DNA of 64,000 nucleotides from JBLUOA01 sp048060095 (GCF_048060095.1 NZ_JBLUOA010000003.1:124001-188000); one strand, 5' to 3'. Positions 8,102 through 17,750 are shown, counted from the first letter of the stretch. The notes: generated by a model not told the origin, from the sequence alone. Program-made: numbers and translations.

Positions 8102-8685
8102 GCGGTGTGACCATCGAAAAGGGTTTTGCCGAGGTTCATCGAAACGAGGTTGCCGAACTGTTTTGGGAAGCGTTTTCACAAAAGCTGTCGAAGGTCATGC
8201 GCCCGAAAAATAAGGCGCTGCGTTTCGTGCAGAACGTGCTGCGCCCCGATCACGCGATCAGCGCGGTCGACGACAAAGGCGTGCTGCTGGGGGCCGCGGG
8301 TTTCAAAACCAGCGACGGCGCTTTGGTCGGTGGAGAGCTTTCGGACCTGACCGCGGCTTACGGCCCCTTCGGCGGGCTTTGGCGCGGTTTGATCCTGTCG
8401 GTGCTGGAACGGGATCTGACGCCGGACCAGTTTCTGATGGACGGTATATTTGTGCGGGCCGAGGCGCGGGGAATGGGTGTCGGCACCGCCCTGCTGAACG
8501 CAGTGATCGCAGAAGCGAAAGAACGCGGATGCAGCGAAGTACGGCTTGACGTGATCGACAGCAATCCAAGGGCGCGCGCGCTTTATGAGCGTGTAGGGTT
8601 CAAGGCGGATGGCGTTGAAACCACTGGCCCGTTCCGCTGGGTGTTTGGATTCAAGATGGCGACCAAGATGGTTTACCGGCTTTAG
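8098..8685 (+). CDS. GNAT-family N-acetyltransferase
   Basis: A 195-residue GNAT acetyltransferase. The acetyl-CoA loop reads VRAEARGMGVGTALL (the R/Q-x-x-G-x-G/A signature) near residues 118-132, followed by the usual V-shaped strand motif LDVIDSNPRARALYERVGF. Substrate is not predictable. It is the last gene of the fdhD-mobA-mobB-moeA string, coupled by an ATGA overlap, but a role in cofactor synthesis is only guilt by association. Its stop codon overlaps the stop of the convergent membrane-protein gene by four bases. Confidence 0.9.
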   Translation: MSGVTIEKGFAEVHRNEVAELFWEAFSQKLSKVMRPKNKALRFVQNVLRPDHAISAVDDKGVLLGAAGFKTSDGALVGGELSDLTAAYGPFGGLWRGLILSVLERDLTPDQFLMDGIFVRAEARGMGVGTALLNAVIAEAKERGCSEVRLDVIDSNPRARALYERVGFKADGVETTGPFRWVFGFKMATKMVYRL

Positions 8686-9701
8686 TCGAATGTCCCTGTC
8701 ACGCGGCCAAGCAGCATGAAGGCCCGCGCGGTTCGCGTGTCCGAAAGTTCAGCAATGTCCTGATCTGACGCGGTTTCCTCAAACGCGACGAAGGATTTGT
8801 CGAATTGCCGCAAGAAATGGTGGACTGTATCGCGGAAGATCGGGTCTTGCCGCATCCGCCCGGCGGACAACGCAAGGCTTGACCGATCCCGAACCCCGCC
8901 AAGGGCCGCCACAGCCCGCCCGCGTTCGCCTTCGGCAAACTTGCGCCAGATTTCGGGGCGCGCGCGGTCGGGGTGGAGGTCATCCATATAGATGCCGTCT
9001 TGGCTGAGCAGGGTCAAAACGTCCTGCGCGGCTTGGACTAGCTTTGCGGTGTTACGATCCTTCAACGCCCGGCGCAGCGCGCTGAACCCTTCAAGGTCTT
9101 CGGCGGTTTCGGGGAAATTCAGCGCGCGGATGAAGTCCGCTTTGGAGATTGGCGGCACCAGCGCCTCGGCCGGAGTGCCGAGGGCGAGGGCGGTTTGCCC
9201 CTCTGCCGTCTTCGGCGCTTCGGTCTGCGGTTTCGCATGGGTAAAGCGCCCCACGGATTCGCGGCTTGAGGCGAAAGTCACAATCGCCGTTTCTGTTTGC
9301 TTTTGCGCGGCGGCGATTTCATCAAGTTTGCGTTCAAACGACGGTTTGACACCGATAATTCCGCTTTGCGCCTGCACGACATATGTTTGCCGCATGGCAT
9401 CAATCGCGGATTGCAGCCGGGCGCTTTCGGATCGCATGATCCGTGCGCTACGGGCGGCCACCGCGCCGATCCAGATCACCGCAATTGGCAGGAAAATCGC
9501 CAGCAGCGTCATCACAAACGTCAGGCTGTCAAACCGCGCACCGCTTTCGTCGCCGCCTGCGAAGATAAAGAAAATCGCAACCATCAGAATCCAGATGACG
9601 CTAAGGACAAGCGCGATCAGCTCAGCTGTAGAGAACCCGCCAAGGCCAGCCTTGTTGTAAATGCCGAGGTTGATCGGGCGTTCTTTCTTCGGCTCGCTCA
9701 T
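8682..9701 (-). CDS. Membrane protein of unknown function, two N-terminal helices
   Basis: A 339-residue protein I do not recognise by name. Two transmembrane helices (about 27-48 and 59-83) are followed by a predicted coiled coil (SARLQSAIDAMRQTY and on to ~150), a Pro/Ala linker and a soluble helical C-terminal domain (~190-339). The topology suggests an inner-membrane anchor with a long cytoplasmic part. It starts 21 bases beyond the greA stop on the same strand, so it is probably cotranscribed with greA. Confidence 0.75.
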   Translation of the reverse strand: MSEPKKERPINLGIYNKAGLGGFSTAELIALVLSVIWILMVAIFFIFAGGDESGARFDSLTFVMTLLAIFLPIAVIWIGAVAARSARIMRSESARLQSAIDAMRQTYVVQAQSGIIGVKPSFERKLDEIAAAQKQTETAIVTFASSRESVGRFTHAKPQTEAPKTAEGQTALALGTPAEALVPPISKADFIRALNFPETAEDLEGFSALRRALKDRNTAKLVQAAQDVLTLLSQDGIYMDDLHPDRARPEIWRKFAEGERGRAVAALGGVRDRSSLALSAGRMRQDPIFRDTVHHFLRQFDKSFVAFEETASDQDIAELSDTRTARAFMLLGRVTGTFD

Positions 9702-9722
9702 GCGCTTACTGCCAGTTTGGTA

Positions 9723-10193
9723 TCAGACAAAAGTGATCTTCAGGATTTCATAGGCGCGATCCCCGCCGGGCGTGTGGACCTCAACGCTGTCGCCTTCTTC
9801 TTTGCCAATCAAGGCCCGCGCAAGCGGAGACTTGATGTTGAGAAGAGCGCGTTCGATGTCCGCCTCGGGTTCACCCACGATCTGATAGGTTTTTTCCTCG
9901 TCCGTGTCTTCATCAACCAGCGTCACCGTGGCGCCGAATTTAATCGCGCCGGACAGTTTCGACGGGTCGATCACCTCAGCCAAGGACAGGATCGATTCGA
10001 GCTCTTTGATCCGGCCCTCGATAAAGCTCTGTTTTTCACGGGCGGAGTGATATTCGGCGTTCTCGGACAGATCGCCATGCTCTCGCGCCTCGGCGATCGC
10101 CCGGATAATCGCCGGACGTTCAACGGACTTCAGGTTTTTAAGTTCTTGATCAAGCGCGGTATGCCCCGCGCGTGTCATCGGTATCTTTTCCAT
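9723..10193 (-). CDS. greA: Transcription elongation factor GreA
   Basis: A 156-residue GreA of normal length. The N-terminal coiled coil (to ~75) has the tip sequence EHGDLSENAEYHSA with the acidic residues that reach the RNA polymerase active site. The C-terminal FKBP-like domain (~80-156) ends GGDRAYEILKITFV. It rescues backtracked polymerase by stimulating transcript cleavage. MEKIPMT at the N-terminus matches the usual family start, so I kept the first ATG. The unknown membrane-protein gene follows on the same strand. Confidence 0.96.
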   Translation of the reverse strand: MEKIPMTRAGHTALDQELKNLKSVERPAIIRAIAEAREHGDLSENAEYHSAREKQSFIEGRIKELESILSLAEVIDPSKLSGAIKFGATVTLVDEDTDEEKTYQIVGEPEADIERALLNIKSPLARALIGKEEGDSVEVHTPGGDRAYEILKITFV

Positions 10194-10328
10194 GATTGCC
10201 CCGGTTCATCGTAGGGAAAAAGCAACAAATTACCCTTAACTCAATGCCACGGGCGAAAGTCAATAGCCGGACCATTGGATCGGCGGTATCACCCCGCAAA
10301 ACACCGTAGGACCGACGCAGTTTTTGGC

Positions 10329-11324
10329 ATGAAGAACTTTCTACTATTCAGTTTGGGGTATCTGCTGTTTGCAGTCGCGGTTGTCTTGCTGACACGCGAA
10401 AATGGCCTCGCGCCGCTAAAATACACGTGGGAATGGTCCGTTCGGCTGATCCCGGCGTTTTCCCAAACGGTGATCGGGTTGATGGTGTTCGGCCTGTTTC
10501 TGGCGTTCCTGACACGTGTGAAATCGCTTCGTAGCGTCGTGTTGTCGGTCATTCTGGCCTTTCTTGCCACGGTCGTCTTTCAAAGCGCGTTCTCACTCAT
10601 CAAGACATCGCTGCCGTTCATCATTCCATTCTTCGCCGATCCGTTTTTCGCGCGTTTGGATCAACTGCTGCATGGCGGGGTCGATCCGTGGATTTGGACA
10701 CATCGGGTGGCGGAACATCTGCCGATCGACAAGATTCTGCCGACCTATATGACCGGCTGGGCGTTTCCGGCGATTTGCCTTCCGGTTCTTCTTGCGGCGA
10801 CGGATAACGATCAGGCGCGGGTCCATCGGACCTTGATTCTTTACGTCGTTGCATGGGCGGTTATCGGCAATCTGTTTGCGCTGCTTGGGATGTCCGCTGG
10901 CCCCGTATTTTATGACCGGATATTTGGCGGGGAAAGGTTTGCGGACTTGACAGAGATGCTCGTCACCAGCGGACTGAAAGACGGCATACTGGGTCGCACG
11001 CAGGAAGGGCTTTGGCAGGTCTATGCGGAACAAGCACAGGCGGTTGGGTCTGGCATTTCAGCTTTCCCGAGCGTTCATTTGTCGGTTTCGACTGTGGCCG
11101 GAATTTATCTGGCAGAACGGTCCCGCTGGCTGATCCCGGTCAGCGTTGTGCTTGTCGCAACGATTTTGTTCTTGTCGGTCTATAGCGGTTATCACTACGC
11201 GGTGGATGGCTATTTCTCGATCATCTTCATTTGCGTCCTTTGGTATATCCTGCGACGTCGGAACGGGGCCTCAAAACCATCTGACGCGGTGTCGGAATTG
11301 ACCGCAGGTAGCAGAGTCGGATAA
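10329..11324 (+). CDS. PAP2-family (inositolphosphotransferase-like) membrane phosphatase
   Basis: A 331-residue integral membrane protein with about eight helices. The PAP2 active-site pieces are FPSVH (246-250, His acting on the phosphate) and GYHYAVD (287-293, nucleophilic His289 with Asp293). The arrangement with a long N-terminal membrane region and a late catalytic pair is that of PAP2_3 / Aur1-Ipt1-like proteins. It probably acts on a lipid phosphate or transfers a head group. The ATG at 10329 is used because it begins the hydrophobic helix directly; a TTG at 10275 would add 18 charged residues. Ribosome binding is weak for either. Confidence 0.82.
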   Translation: MKNFLLFSLGYLLFAVAVVLLTRENGLAPLKYTWEWSVRLIPAFSQTVIGLMVFGLFLAFLTRVKSLRSVVLSVILAFLATVVFQSAFSLIKTSLPFIIPFFADPFFARLDQLLHGGVDPWIWTHRVAEHLPIDKILPTYMTGWAFPAICLPVLLAATDNDQARVHRTLILYVVAWAVIGNLFALLGMSAGPVFYDRIFGGERFADLTEMLVTSGLKDGILGRTQEGLWQVYAEQAQAVGSGISAFPSVHLSVSTVAGIYLAERSRWLIPVSVVLVATILFLSVYSGYHYAVDGYFSIIFICVLWYILRRRNGASKPSDAVSELTAGSRVG

Positions 11325-11382
11325 CCCTTCACAAACGGGCTTGCGAGAGGACGCGGCCCGGTGCTTCGAGAGAGGGGAATGA

Positions 11383-13038
11383 ATGTCCGAAACTGAACGC
11401 GAGTCGATGGAATATGACGTCGTCATCGTTGGTGCGGGGCCTGCGGGCCTGTCCGCCGCCATCCGCCTGAAACAGCTTGATGCAGACCTGCAAGTGGTGG
11501 TGCTTGAGAAGGGCTCAGAAGTGGGGGCGCACATTCTTTCGGGCGCCGTGCTCGACCCCAGCGGAATTGATGCGCTGATCCCCGATTGGAAGGAAAAGGG
11601 CGCGCCGATCAACGTGCCGGTCCGCAAGGATAACTTCTACATGCTGGGTGAGGCTGGTAGCGTTCGCGTGCCGAATTTCGCGATGCCGCCGCTGATGAAC
11701 AACCACGGCAACTACATCGTCAGTATGGGCAATGTGTGCCGCTGGATGGCAGAGCAGGCCGAGGAGCTTGGCGTCGAAATCTTCCCGGGCATGGCGTGTT
11801 CCGAACTTGTCTATGGCGAGGATGGATCGCTGAAAGGTGTCGTCGCCGGTGAGTTTGGCAAGAACGCCGATGGCACCCCCGGACCGGGTTATGAGCCGGG
11901 GATGGAGCTTCATGGCAAATACGTTTTCCTTTCGGAAGGCGTGCGCGGGTCGCTGAGCAAGGAAGCGATTGCGAAGTTTGAGCTCGACAAGAATTGCGAC
12001 GTTCCGAAATTCGGCCTCGGGATGAAGGAAATCTGGGAGATCGATCCGGCCAAGCATAGCGAAGGCACGGTGACCCACACGATGGGCTGGCCGCTTGGCA
12101 AGAATGCAGGCGGCGGGTCGTTCATCTATCACCTTGAAAACAATCAGGTCTATGTCGGGTTTGTGGTTCACCTGAACTACAAAAACCCGCACCTGTTCCC
12201 CTACATGGAATTTCAGCGCTTCAAGCACCACCCGATGGTGGCGGAGCTGTTGAAGGGCGGCAAACGCGTTGCCTATGGAGCGCGCGCGATCAGCGAAGGT
12301 GGCTGGCAGTCGATCCCGCAGGTCGCGTTTCCGGGCGGTGCGCTGCTGGGATGTTCCGCGGGGCTTGTCAACGTGCCGCGCATCAAGGGCAACCACAACG
12401 CTATGCTGTCGGGCAAAGCGGCGGCTGAGGCTGCGCACGCCGCGATCAAGGCCGGCCGCAGCGGCGATACGCTTGAGGTTTACGAACGTGATCTGCGCGA
12501 GGGGCCGATTGGCAAAGACCTGAAGCGGGTGCGCAACGTCAAACCGCTCTGGTCGAAATACGGGCTGGCGGCGTCGCTGGGCCTTGGCGGCTTCGATATG
12601 TGGACGAACAACCTGTTCGGCCTGTCGCTTCTTGGCACGCTCAAGCACGGCAAAACCGACGCTGACGCGACCGAGGAAGCGTCAAAGCACAAACCCATCG
12701 ACTATCCGAAACCCGATGGCACGCTGTCGTTTGATCGGCTGACCAACGTCAGCTTTTCCATGACCAACCATGAGGAAAGCCAGCCCGCGCATCTGAAACT
12801 GAAAGACCCGAAAATTCCGGTTGGCGTGAACCTGCCGAAATTTGCGGGCCCCTCGGCCCGATATTGCCCGGCGGGTGTTTATGAATTCGTAACTGACGAC
12901 AAGTCTGGCGAAACGCGGTTTCAGATCAATTTCCAGAACTGCGTCCATTGCAAAACCTGCGATATCAAAGACCCGTGCCAAAATATCAACTGGACGGTGC
13001 CGCAGGGCGGGGATGGGCCGAATTACCCGAATATGTGA
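11383..13038 (+). CDS. Electron transfer flavoprotein:ubiquinone oxidoreductase
   Basis: A 551-residue inner-membrane-associated flavoprotein that moves electrons from reduced ETF to ubiquinone, completing acyl-CoA dehydrogenase reactions. The FAD-binding GAGPAG is at 17-22. The [4Fe-4S] ligands are Cys495 (ARYCPAG), Cys520, Cys523 and Cys526; the spacing of 25, 3 and 3 equals that of the human enzyme. Length and the C-terminal VPQGGDGPNYPNM are standard. GAGAGGGG precedes the ATG. It is the likely electron acceptor for the acyl-CoA dehydrogenase at the left edge of the window. Confidence 0.96.
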   Translation: MSETERESMEYDVVIVGAGPAGLSAAIRLKQLDADLQVVVLEKGSEVGAHILSGAVLDPSGIDALIPDWKEKGAPINVPVRKDNFYMLGEAGSVRVPNFAMPPLMNNHGNYIVSMGNVCRWMAEQAEELGVEIFPGMACSELVYGEDGSLKGVVAGEFGKNADGTPGPGYEPGMELHGKYVFLSEGVRGSLSKEAIAKFELDKNCDVPKFGLGMKEIWEIDPAKHSEGTVTHTMGWPLGKNAGGGSFIYHLENNQVYVGFVVHLNYKNPHLFPYMEFQRFKHHPMVAELLKGGKRVAYGARAISEGGWQSIPQVAFPGGALLGCSAGLVNVPRIKGNHNAMLSGKAAAEAAHAAIKAGRSGDTLEVYERDLREGPIGKDLKRVRNVKPLWSKYGLAASLGLGGFDMWTNNLFGLSLLGTLKHGKTDADATEEASKHKPIDYPKPDGTLSFDRLTNVSFSMTNHEESQPAHLKLKDPKIPVGVNLPKFAGPSARYCPAGVYEFVTDDKSGETRFQINFQNCVHCKTCDIKDPCQNINWTVPQGGDGPNYPNM

Positions 13039-13065
13039 TCCAATTCGCGCGGATTTGCGATTGAT

Positions 13066-13100
13066 CGGGGCGGCCAGACAGGCCGCCCCGCATTGCTTTG
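13066..13100 (+). terminator. Stem-loop after the ETF-QO gene
   Basis: A perfect 10-bp stem CGGGGCGGCC / GGCCGCCCCG (13066-13075 and 13081-13090) with loop AGACA lies 28 bases after the stop. The trailing bases CATTGCTTTG are only weakly T-rich, so termination may be partial. Confidence 0.6.
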
Positions 13101-13122
13101 AAGGCATAGACCCATTAGGTTT

Positions 13123-14847
13123 ATGCGACACATAACGAGGGCAGCCCAGACCATGATCAGGCAACTCAGAATACTCGCGGTCTCCGCGTTGGCACTTTCG
13201 GTCGCCGTTCCGGTGCAGGCCGAGGGGCTTGCCGGCGCCTACCTCGCCGCGCGTCAGGCCAGCTTCTATTCCGATTATGAGGAGGCCGCGCGTTACTACA
13301 CCCAAGCGCTTGCCCGTGATCCGGCGAACCCGGCGTTGCTGGAAAACGCGGTGACGGCATTCGTTGGCCTCGGTGACTTTGACAGCGCGCTGCCGATTGC
13401 CCGCAAGATGCAGGCCGATGGCATCGACAGTCAGATCGGTCACATGGTTCTGGTCGTGTCGCACGTTCTTGATGACGATTACGATCAGGTCTTTGCGGAT
13501 TATGAGGCTGGCCTCGCAATCGGCCCGCTTGTCGACGGGCTTGTGCAGGCGTGGTCCTATGTCGGCAAGGGGCAGATGTCAGATGCGCTGGCCGCGTTTG
13601 ACGATGTGACCAACACGCGCGGTACCAAGGTTTTTGGGCTTTACCACAAGGCGCTCGCCCTTGCGATGGTGGGTGACTACGAAGGGGCCGACAAGATCCT
13701 GTCGGGCGAGGAAGACGGCCCCCTGCAAGCGACCCGCAACGGTATCCTGACCCACGCCGAAGTGCTGAGCCAGCTAGAGCGGAACGATGACGCGATTGAG
13801 TTGATTGACTCCGTCTTTGGCAATGACCCTGATCCCGCAGTCAAAGAACTGCGCGACGCGCTTGTCGCCGGGGAAACCCTGCCGTTCACGCGGATTGACA
13901 ACGCGACCGATGGTCTGGCCGAAATGTTCTTTTCCGTCGCGGGAGTGCTGAACAGTGAAGCCGCCCCAGCCTATACGCTGATCTACGCGCGGATGGCCGA
14001 ATTCCTCGACCCGGACAATGTGAATGTCCTGCTGATGTCGGCCCAGCTGTTGGAAGAGCTGGAGCGTTATAGCCTTGAAACCGAAGTCTATGACCGCGTG
14101 CCACGGGACCATCCATCATTCCACATCGCCGAACTTGGCAGGGCCGAGGCGCTGCGTAAGTCCGACAAGACCGACGCGGCGATTGAGGTTCTGTCGCAAC
14201 TCGCCAAAAGCCATGGCGATCTGCCGGCGGTTCACTCCTCGCTCGGCGATATTCTGCGTCAGGCAGAGCGGTTTGAGGAGGCGACCGAAGCCTATGACCG
14301 CGCGATTGCGTTGTTCAAGGAACCGGACGCGTCGCAATGGATCGCCTATTATGCCCGTGGCATCACGCATGAGCGTCAGGGGGAGTGGGACGCGTCAGAA
14401 GCTGACTTCCGCAAAGCGTTGGAGCTAAGCCCGAACCAGCCCTACGTCCTCAACTACCTCGGCTATTCGCTGGTCGAGCGGCAGGAAAAGCTAGACGAAG
14501 CGCTTGAAATGATTGAGGAAGCCGTCGCACGCCGCCCGGATGATGGTTTCGTTACGGATTCGCTCGGCTGGGTACTTTACCGTCTTGGTCGCTATGATGA
14601 GGCGATCGTTCATATGGAGCGTGCGGTTGAATTGATGCCGGTCGATCCAATTATCACCGATCACCTTGGCGATGTCCTCTGGGCCGTCGGGCGCAAGCGC
14701 GAGGCGGAATTCCAGTGGATGCGGGCGCTGTCCTTTGATCCCGAGGAAGAAGACGGCGAGCGTATTCGCCGCAAACTTGAAGTCGGGCTGGACGTCGTGC
14801 TGGAGGAGGAAGGCGCGGAACCATTGGCAGTTGCCAATGAAGGTTGA
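13123..14847 (+). CDS. Exported TPR-repeat protein
   Basis: A 574-residue protein with a signal peptide (hydrophobic core then AVPVQA before EG, residues ~18-35) and many tetratricopeptide repeats through the rest, for example ATEAYDRAIALFKEP, SEADFRKALELSPNQP and DEAIVHMERAVELMPVDP. It probably works as a periplasmic or envelope-bound scaffold. The start is uncertain: ATG 13123 or ATG 13153, both upstream of the signal core. It overlaps ispE by 11 bases and is likely cotranscribed with it, though no functional link is apparent. Confidence 0.85.
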   Translation: MRHITRAAQTMIRQLRILAVSALALSVAVPVQAEGLAGAYLAARQASFYSDYEEAARYYTQALARDPANPALLENAVTAFVGLGDFDSALPIARKMQADGIDSQIGHMVLVVSHVLDDDYDQVFADYEAGLAIGPLVDGLVQAWSYVGKGQMSDALAAFDDVTNTRGTKVFGLYHKALALAMVGDYEGADKILSGEEDGPLQATRNGILTHAEVLSQLERNDDAIELIDSVFGNDPDPAVKELRDALVAGETLPFTRIDNATDGLAEMFFSVAGVLNSEAAPAYTLIYARMAEFLDPDNVNVLLMSAQLLEELERYSLETEVYDRVPRDHPSFHIAELGRAEALRKSDKTDAAIEVLSQLAKSHGDLPAVHSSLGDILRQAERFEEATEAYDRAIALFKEPDASQWIAYYARGITHERQGEWDASEADFRKALELSPNQPYVLNYLGYSLVERQEKLDEALEMIEEAVARRPDDGFVTDSLGWVLYRLGRYDEAIVHMERAVELMPVDPIITDHLGDVLWAVGRKREAEFQWMRALSFDPEEEDGERIRRKLEVGLDVVLEEEGAEPLAVANEG

Positions 14848-15664
14848 AACCTTCGCGCCCGCCAAGATCAACCTGACCCTGCATGTGACGGGACAGCGGG
14901 AGGATGGCTATCATCTGCTCGACAGCCTCGTGGTTTTTGCGGACGTTGGCGATTGGGTTGCTGCTGAGGCGGCGGATGATCTTTCGCTGACGGTCAACGG
15001 GCCTTTCGCCGTTGACACGCCGACCGATGACGGCAACAGCGTGATGCGCGCCGCGAAGCTGATGGGCGCGACCGCCGCGCTGTCGCTGACCAAGAACATC
15101 CCAGTGGCCGCTGGGGCGGGGGGCGGATCGTCCGATGCCGCCGCGACGCTGTTTGCTTTGGCCGAGATGACCGGAAAGCCTGTGCCCCGCGATCAGGCGA
15201 TTAACCTTGGGGCCGATGTTCCTGTCTGTATGCGCGCGACGCGGACCCGGATGCTTGGCGTTGGCGACGTGCTGGACCACGCGCCGCATATCCCGAAACT
15301 GTTTGCGGTTCTGGCGAACCCCGGCGTCACCTTGGCGACGGCTGATGTTTTCGCGAAACTCAGCCAAAGCGACAACGCACCGATGCCGGAGGAGATTGCG
15401 GACTTTGAAAGCGTTGAAAGCGCCGCTGACTGGCTGTCCAGCCAGCGCAACGATCTTGAGGCGCCTGCGATCAGTCTTCAGCCTGCAATCGCAGATGTGC
15501 TTACAGCCTTGCGCGGTAGCGACGGTTGTTTGCTGGCGCGGATGTCCGGGTCTGGCGCGACCTGTTTTGGACTATATCTAAACCTCGAAGCCGCATCGCG
15601 GGCGGCCGCGGCAATCTCGGCGGCGCAGCCTGATTGGTGGGTCGCCCCAACGCGTCTTAGCTAA
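14837..15664 (+). CDS. ispE: 4-diphosphocytidyl-2-C-methyl-D-erythritol kinase IspE
   Basis: A 275-residue GHMP kinase of the MEP pathway for isoprenoid precursors. It phosphorylates CDP-methylerythritol with ATP. The ATP loop PVAAGAGGGSSDAAA spans 89-103; Lys10 (FAPAKINLTL) and Asp127 (GADVPV) match the catalytic pair of the E. coli enzyme. The ATG lies inside the end of the TPR gene, giving an 11-base overlap. Its 3' end overlaps the convergent polyprenyl diphosphate synthase gene by eight bases, so two isoprenoid enzymes meet tail to tail. Confidence 0.95.
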   Translation: MKVETFAPAKINLTLHVTGQREDGYHLLDSLVVFADVGDWVAAEAADDLSLTVNGPFAVDTPTDDGNSVMRAAKLMGATAALSLTKNIPVAAGAGGGSSDAAATLFALAEMTGKPVPRDQAINLGADVPVCMRATRTRMLGVGDVLDHAPHIPKLFAVLANPGVTLATADVFAKLSQSDNAPMPEEIADFESVESAADWLSSQRNDLEAPAISLQPAIADVLTALRGSDGCLLARMSGSGATCFGLYLNLEAASRAAAAISAAQPDWWVAPTRLS

Positions 15665-16655
15665 TCCGCGCGACCACGAAATCGGTGATGTCGAGCAACA
15701 TGCGCCGCAACGGTTGATCCGGCAACGCGGCCAAGGCGGATTTTGCCTTTTCGGCCCATTGCAGTGCCTCTTTCCGCGTATCTTCCATCGTGTTGTGGCG
15801 TTTTAGCAGGGCCAACGCCTCTTCCAGATCGCCGTCCCGTTGGTCGCCTTTTTCAATCACGCGGGACCAGAAGGTGCGTTCGGTCGCGTCGGCCTTTGCT
15901 ACGGCCTTGATGACCGGCAGGGTCAGTTTACGCTCGCGGAAATCGTCACCGATGTTCTTACCTGTCGCACCTGTGCCCCAGTAATCAAGCAAATCGTCAA
16001 CGATCTGAAAACTGATGCCGAGCGCGTCGCCAAAGGTGTTCAGAGCGTCGACCTGTTGCTGCGGCGCACCGGCGATGACGCCGCCAACCTCGGTCGCGGC
16101 AGCGAACAGGGCGGCGGTCTTGCCGCGGACGACTTGCAGATAGATGTCCTCGGTCGTTGCAAGATCCTGTGCGGCGCTAAGTTGCAGCACTTCGCCCTCG
16201 GCAATGGTGGCTGACGCGTTCGCGAGGATGTCGAGCACCCGCAGCGATCCGGTTTCGACCATCAACTGGAAGGACCGGGAAAACAGGTAGTCACCGACCA
16301 ACACGCTCGACTTGTTGTCCCAAAGCAGGTTCGCGGTGGGGCGCCCGCGCCGCTGGCCCGATTCATCGACAACGTCGTCATGCAGCAGCGTCGCGGTGTG
16401 AATGAACTCTACCGTCGCGGCAAGGTGGACGTGATAGGGGCCGGTGTATCCGCACAGCTTAGCCGCCGCGAGGGTCAGCATCGGGCGCAGCCGCTTGCCG
16501 CCCGCTTCGACCAGATGCGCGGTGACTTCGGGGATGCGGGGGGCGTGACGGGACGCCATCCGGTCGCGGATCAGCGCGTTCACCGCCGCCATTTCGCTAT
16601 CAAGATACGCCGCAAGCTCTTCGTGAGGCTTCACAGCTGCTTCGATCAGACCCAT
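15657..16655 (-). CDS. ispB: Long-chain polyprenyl diphosphate synthase (ubiquinone side chain)
   Basis: A 332-residue trans-prenyltransferase with the two Asp-rich motifs DDVVD (93-97) and DDLLD (220-224) and GGKRLRP (52-58). It elongates FPP with IPP to the C40-C50 chain used for ubiquinone; in this lineage the product is most often decaprenyl, so ddsA would be an equally good name. Chain length cannot be read here. ATG 16655 is preferred to a TTG one codon earlier. It is divergent from the DUF2007 gene. Confidence 0.92.
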   Translation of the reverse strand: MGLIEAAVKPHEELAAYLDSEMAAVNALIRDRMASRHAPRIPEVTAHLVEAGGKRLRPMLTLAAAKLCGYTGPYHVHLAATVEFIHTATLLHDDVVDESGQRRGRPTANLLWDNKSSVLVGDYLFSRSFQLMVETGSLRVLDILANASATIAEGEVLQLSAAQDLATTEDIYLQVVRGKTAALFAAATEVGGVIAGAPQQQVDALNTFGDALGISFQIVDDLLDYWGTGATGKNIGDDFRERKLTLPVIKAVAKADATERTFWSRVIEKGDQRDGDLEEALALLKRHNTMEDTRKEALQWAEKAKSALAALPDQPLRRMLLDITDFVVARIS

Positions 16656-16710
16656 CAAAGTCCCGTAACATGGCTCGACAAAGCCGCCACCATGCCCTTA
16701 TCTCCCCAGT

Positions 16711-16926
16711 ATGAAAGAGCTTCTCAGAACCACTGATCCGACGATCATTGCGTATGCTTCTGCGCTCCTACAGGGGGAGGGTATAGACTGCTTTGAAATG
16801 GACGTAAACATGAGCATTCTCGAAGGCGGGATCGGAGTCTTCCCTCGCCGGTTGATGGTGCGGCAGGCCGACCTGTTCCGGGCAGAGGCGGTTTTGAAAG
16901 ACAACGAAATCCCGATGGGGCGGTAA
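16711..16926 (+). CDS. DUF2007-family small protein
   Basis: A 71-residue protein matching the DUF2007 pattern: MKELLRT.DP..I.YA.ALL...GI in the first half, followed by a Gly-rich turn and RRLMVRQADLFRAEAVL. Family members are small soluble proteins proposed to act in signal transduction, without biochemical proof. It is followed after one base by the methyltransferase gene, so the two are translated from one message. Confidence 0.85.
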   Translation: MKELLRTTDPTIIAYASALLQGEGIDCFEMDVNMSILEGGIGVFPRRLMVRQADLFRAEAVLKDNEIPMGR

Positions 16927-16927
16927 G

Positions 16928-17695
16928 GTGGGCTTTGCGGACAGCGATCTGACGAGCGATGCGTTTCTGGGCGGCGCGCTGACGATCCTGCAACCTGCGC
17001 ATGGCTATCGGGCGGGGGTTGACCCTGTTTTACTTGCCGCTTCGGTGCCCGCGAAAGCCGGGCAGAGCATTTTGGAACTTGGCTGCGGCGCGGGCGTGGC
17101 AAGCCTGTGTTTGGACCATCGGGTTGCCGGACTGTCGATCGATGGCGTTGAGGTGCAGGCGGATTATGCGGACCTTGCGACGCGGAATGCAGAGGCAAAC
17201 GGTCAGGACATGTCGGTTCACGTGGCCGACTTGCGGTCCTTACCGGAAACGGTCAAAGCGCGGCGGTTCGATCACGTTATTATGAACCCACCCTATTATT
17301 CGCGGGATGAAGGCACAGCCGCCGCCGATCCGGGCCGGGATGCCGCGCTGGCCGGCGAAACCCCGCTTGAGGATTGGCTGTCGGTCGCCGCAAAACGGCT
17401 CGCGCCGAAGGGTTATCTCTCGCTCATCAACGATGTGCGGCGTTTGCCGGAATTGTTGACGGGGCTTTCGGGGAGGCTTGGCGGGATCGAAGTGTTGCCG
17501 CTGGCTGCGCGGGTCGGGCGCGCGCCGCATCTTGTTCTGGTCCGGGCGCGAAAAGGGGCGCGCGGCGCGTTTCGTCTTTATGCTCCGTGCGTTATGCACG
17601 AAGGCGCGCGGCACGAACGGGATGGCGAAAGCTACACCCAGCAGATCAGCGCGGTCCTGCGCGATGGAGCGCCACTGCCATTTCCCACACGTTAA
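16928..17695 (+). CDS. tRNA1(Val) A37 N6-methyltransferase-like (TrmN6 family)
   Basis: A 255-residue class I methyltransferase. The SAM loop ELGCGAG is at 50-56 and the amino-methyltransferase motif NPPYY at 120-124. The opening LGGALTILQPAHGYRAGVDPVLLA is characteristic of the YfiC/TrmN6 group, which methylates N6 of A37 in tRNA1(Val). The GTG start follows the DUF2007 stop by one base. N6-methylation of another RNA or protein glutamine methylation (HemK-like) are less likely, given this N-terminal block. Confidence 0.85.
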   Translation: MGFADSDLTSDAFLGGALTILQPAHGYRAGVDPVLLAASVPAKAGQSILELGCGAGVASLCLDHRVAGLSIDGVEVQADYADLATRNAEANGQDMSVHVADLRSLPETVKARRFDHVIMNPPYYSRDEGTAAADPGRDAALAGETPLEDWLSVAAKRLAPKGYLSLINDVRRLPELLTGLSGRLGGIEVLPLAARVGRAPHLVLVRARKGARGAFRLYAPCVMHEGARHERDGESYTQQISAVLRDGAPLPFPTR

Positions 17696-17716
17696 TCGTT
17701 TAGAAATGAATCGCCG

Positions 17717-17750
17717 CACACCGTAGGGCTGAACGCTATGCTGCGGTGTG
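17717..17750 (+). other. Intergenic stem-loop
   Basis: CACACCGTAG and CTGCGGTGTG pair over ten positions (one T-G wobble) around a 14-base loop, shortly after the methyltransferase stop. No T-tract follows, so it may be a weak terminator or an RNA-stabilising hairpin. Confidence 0.4.
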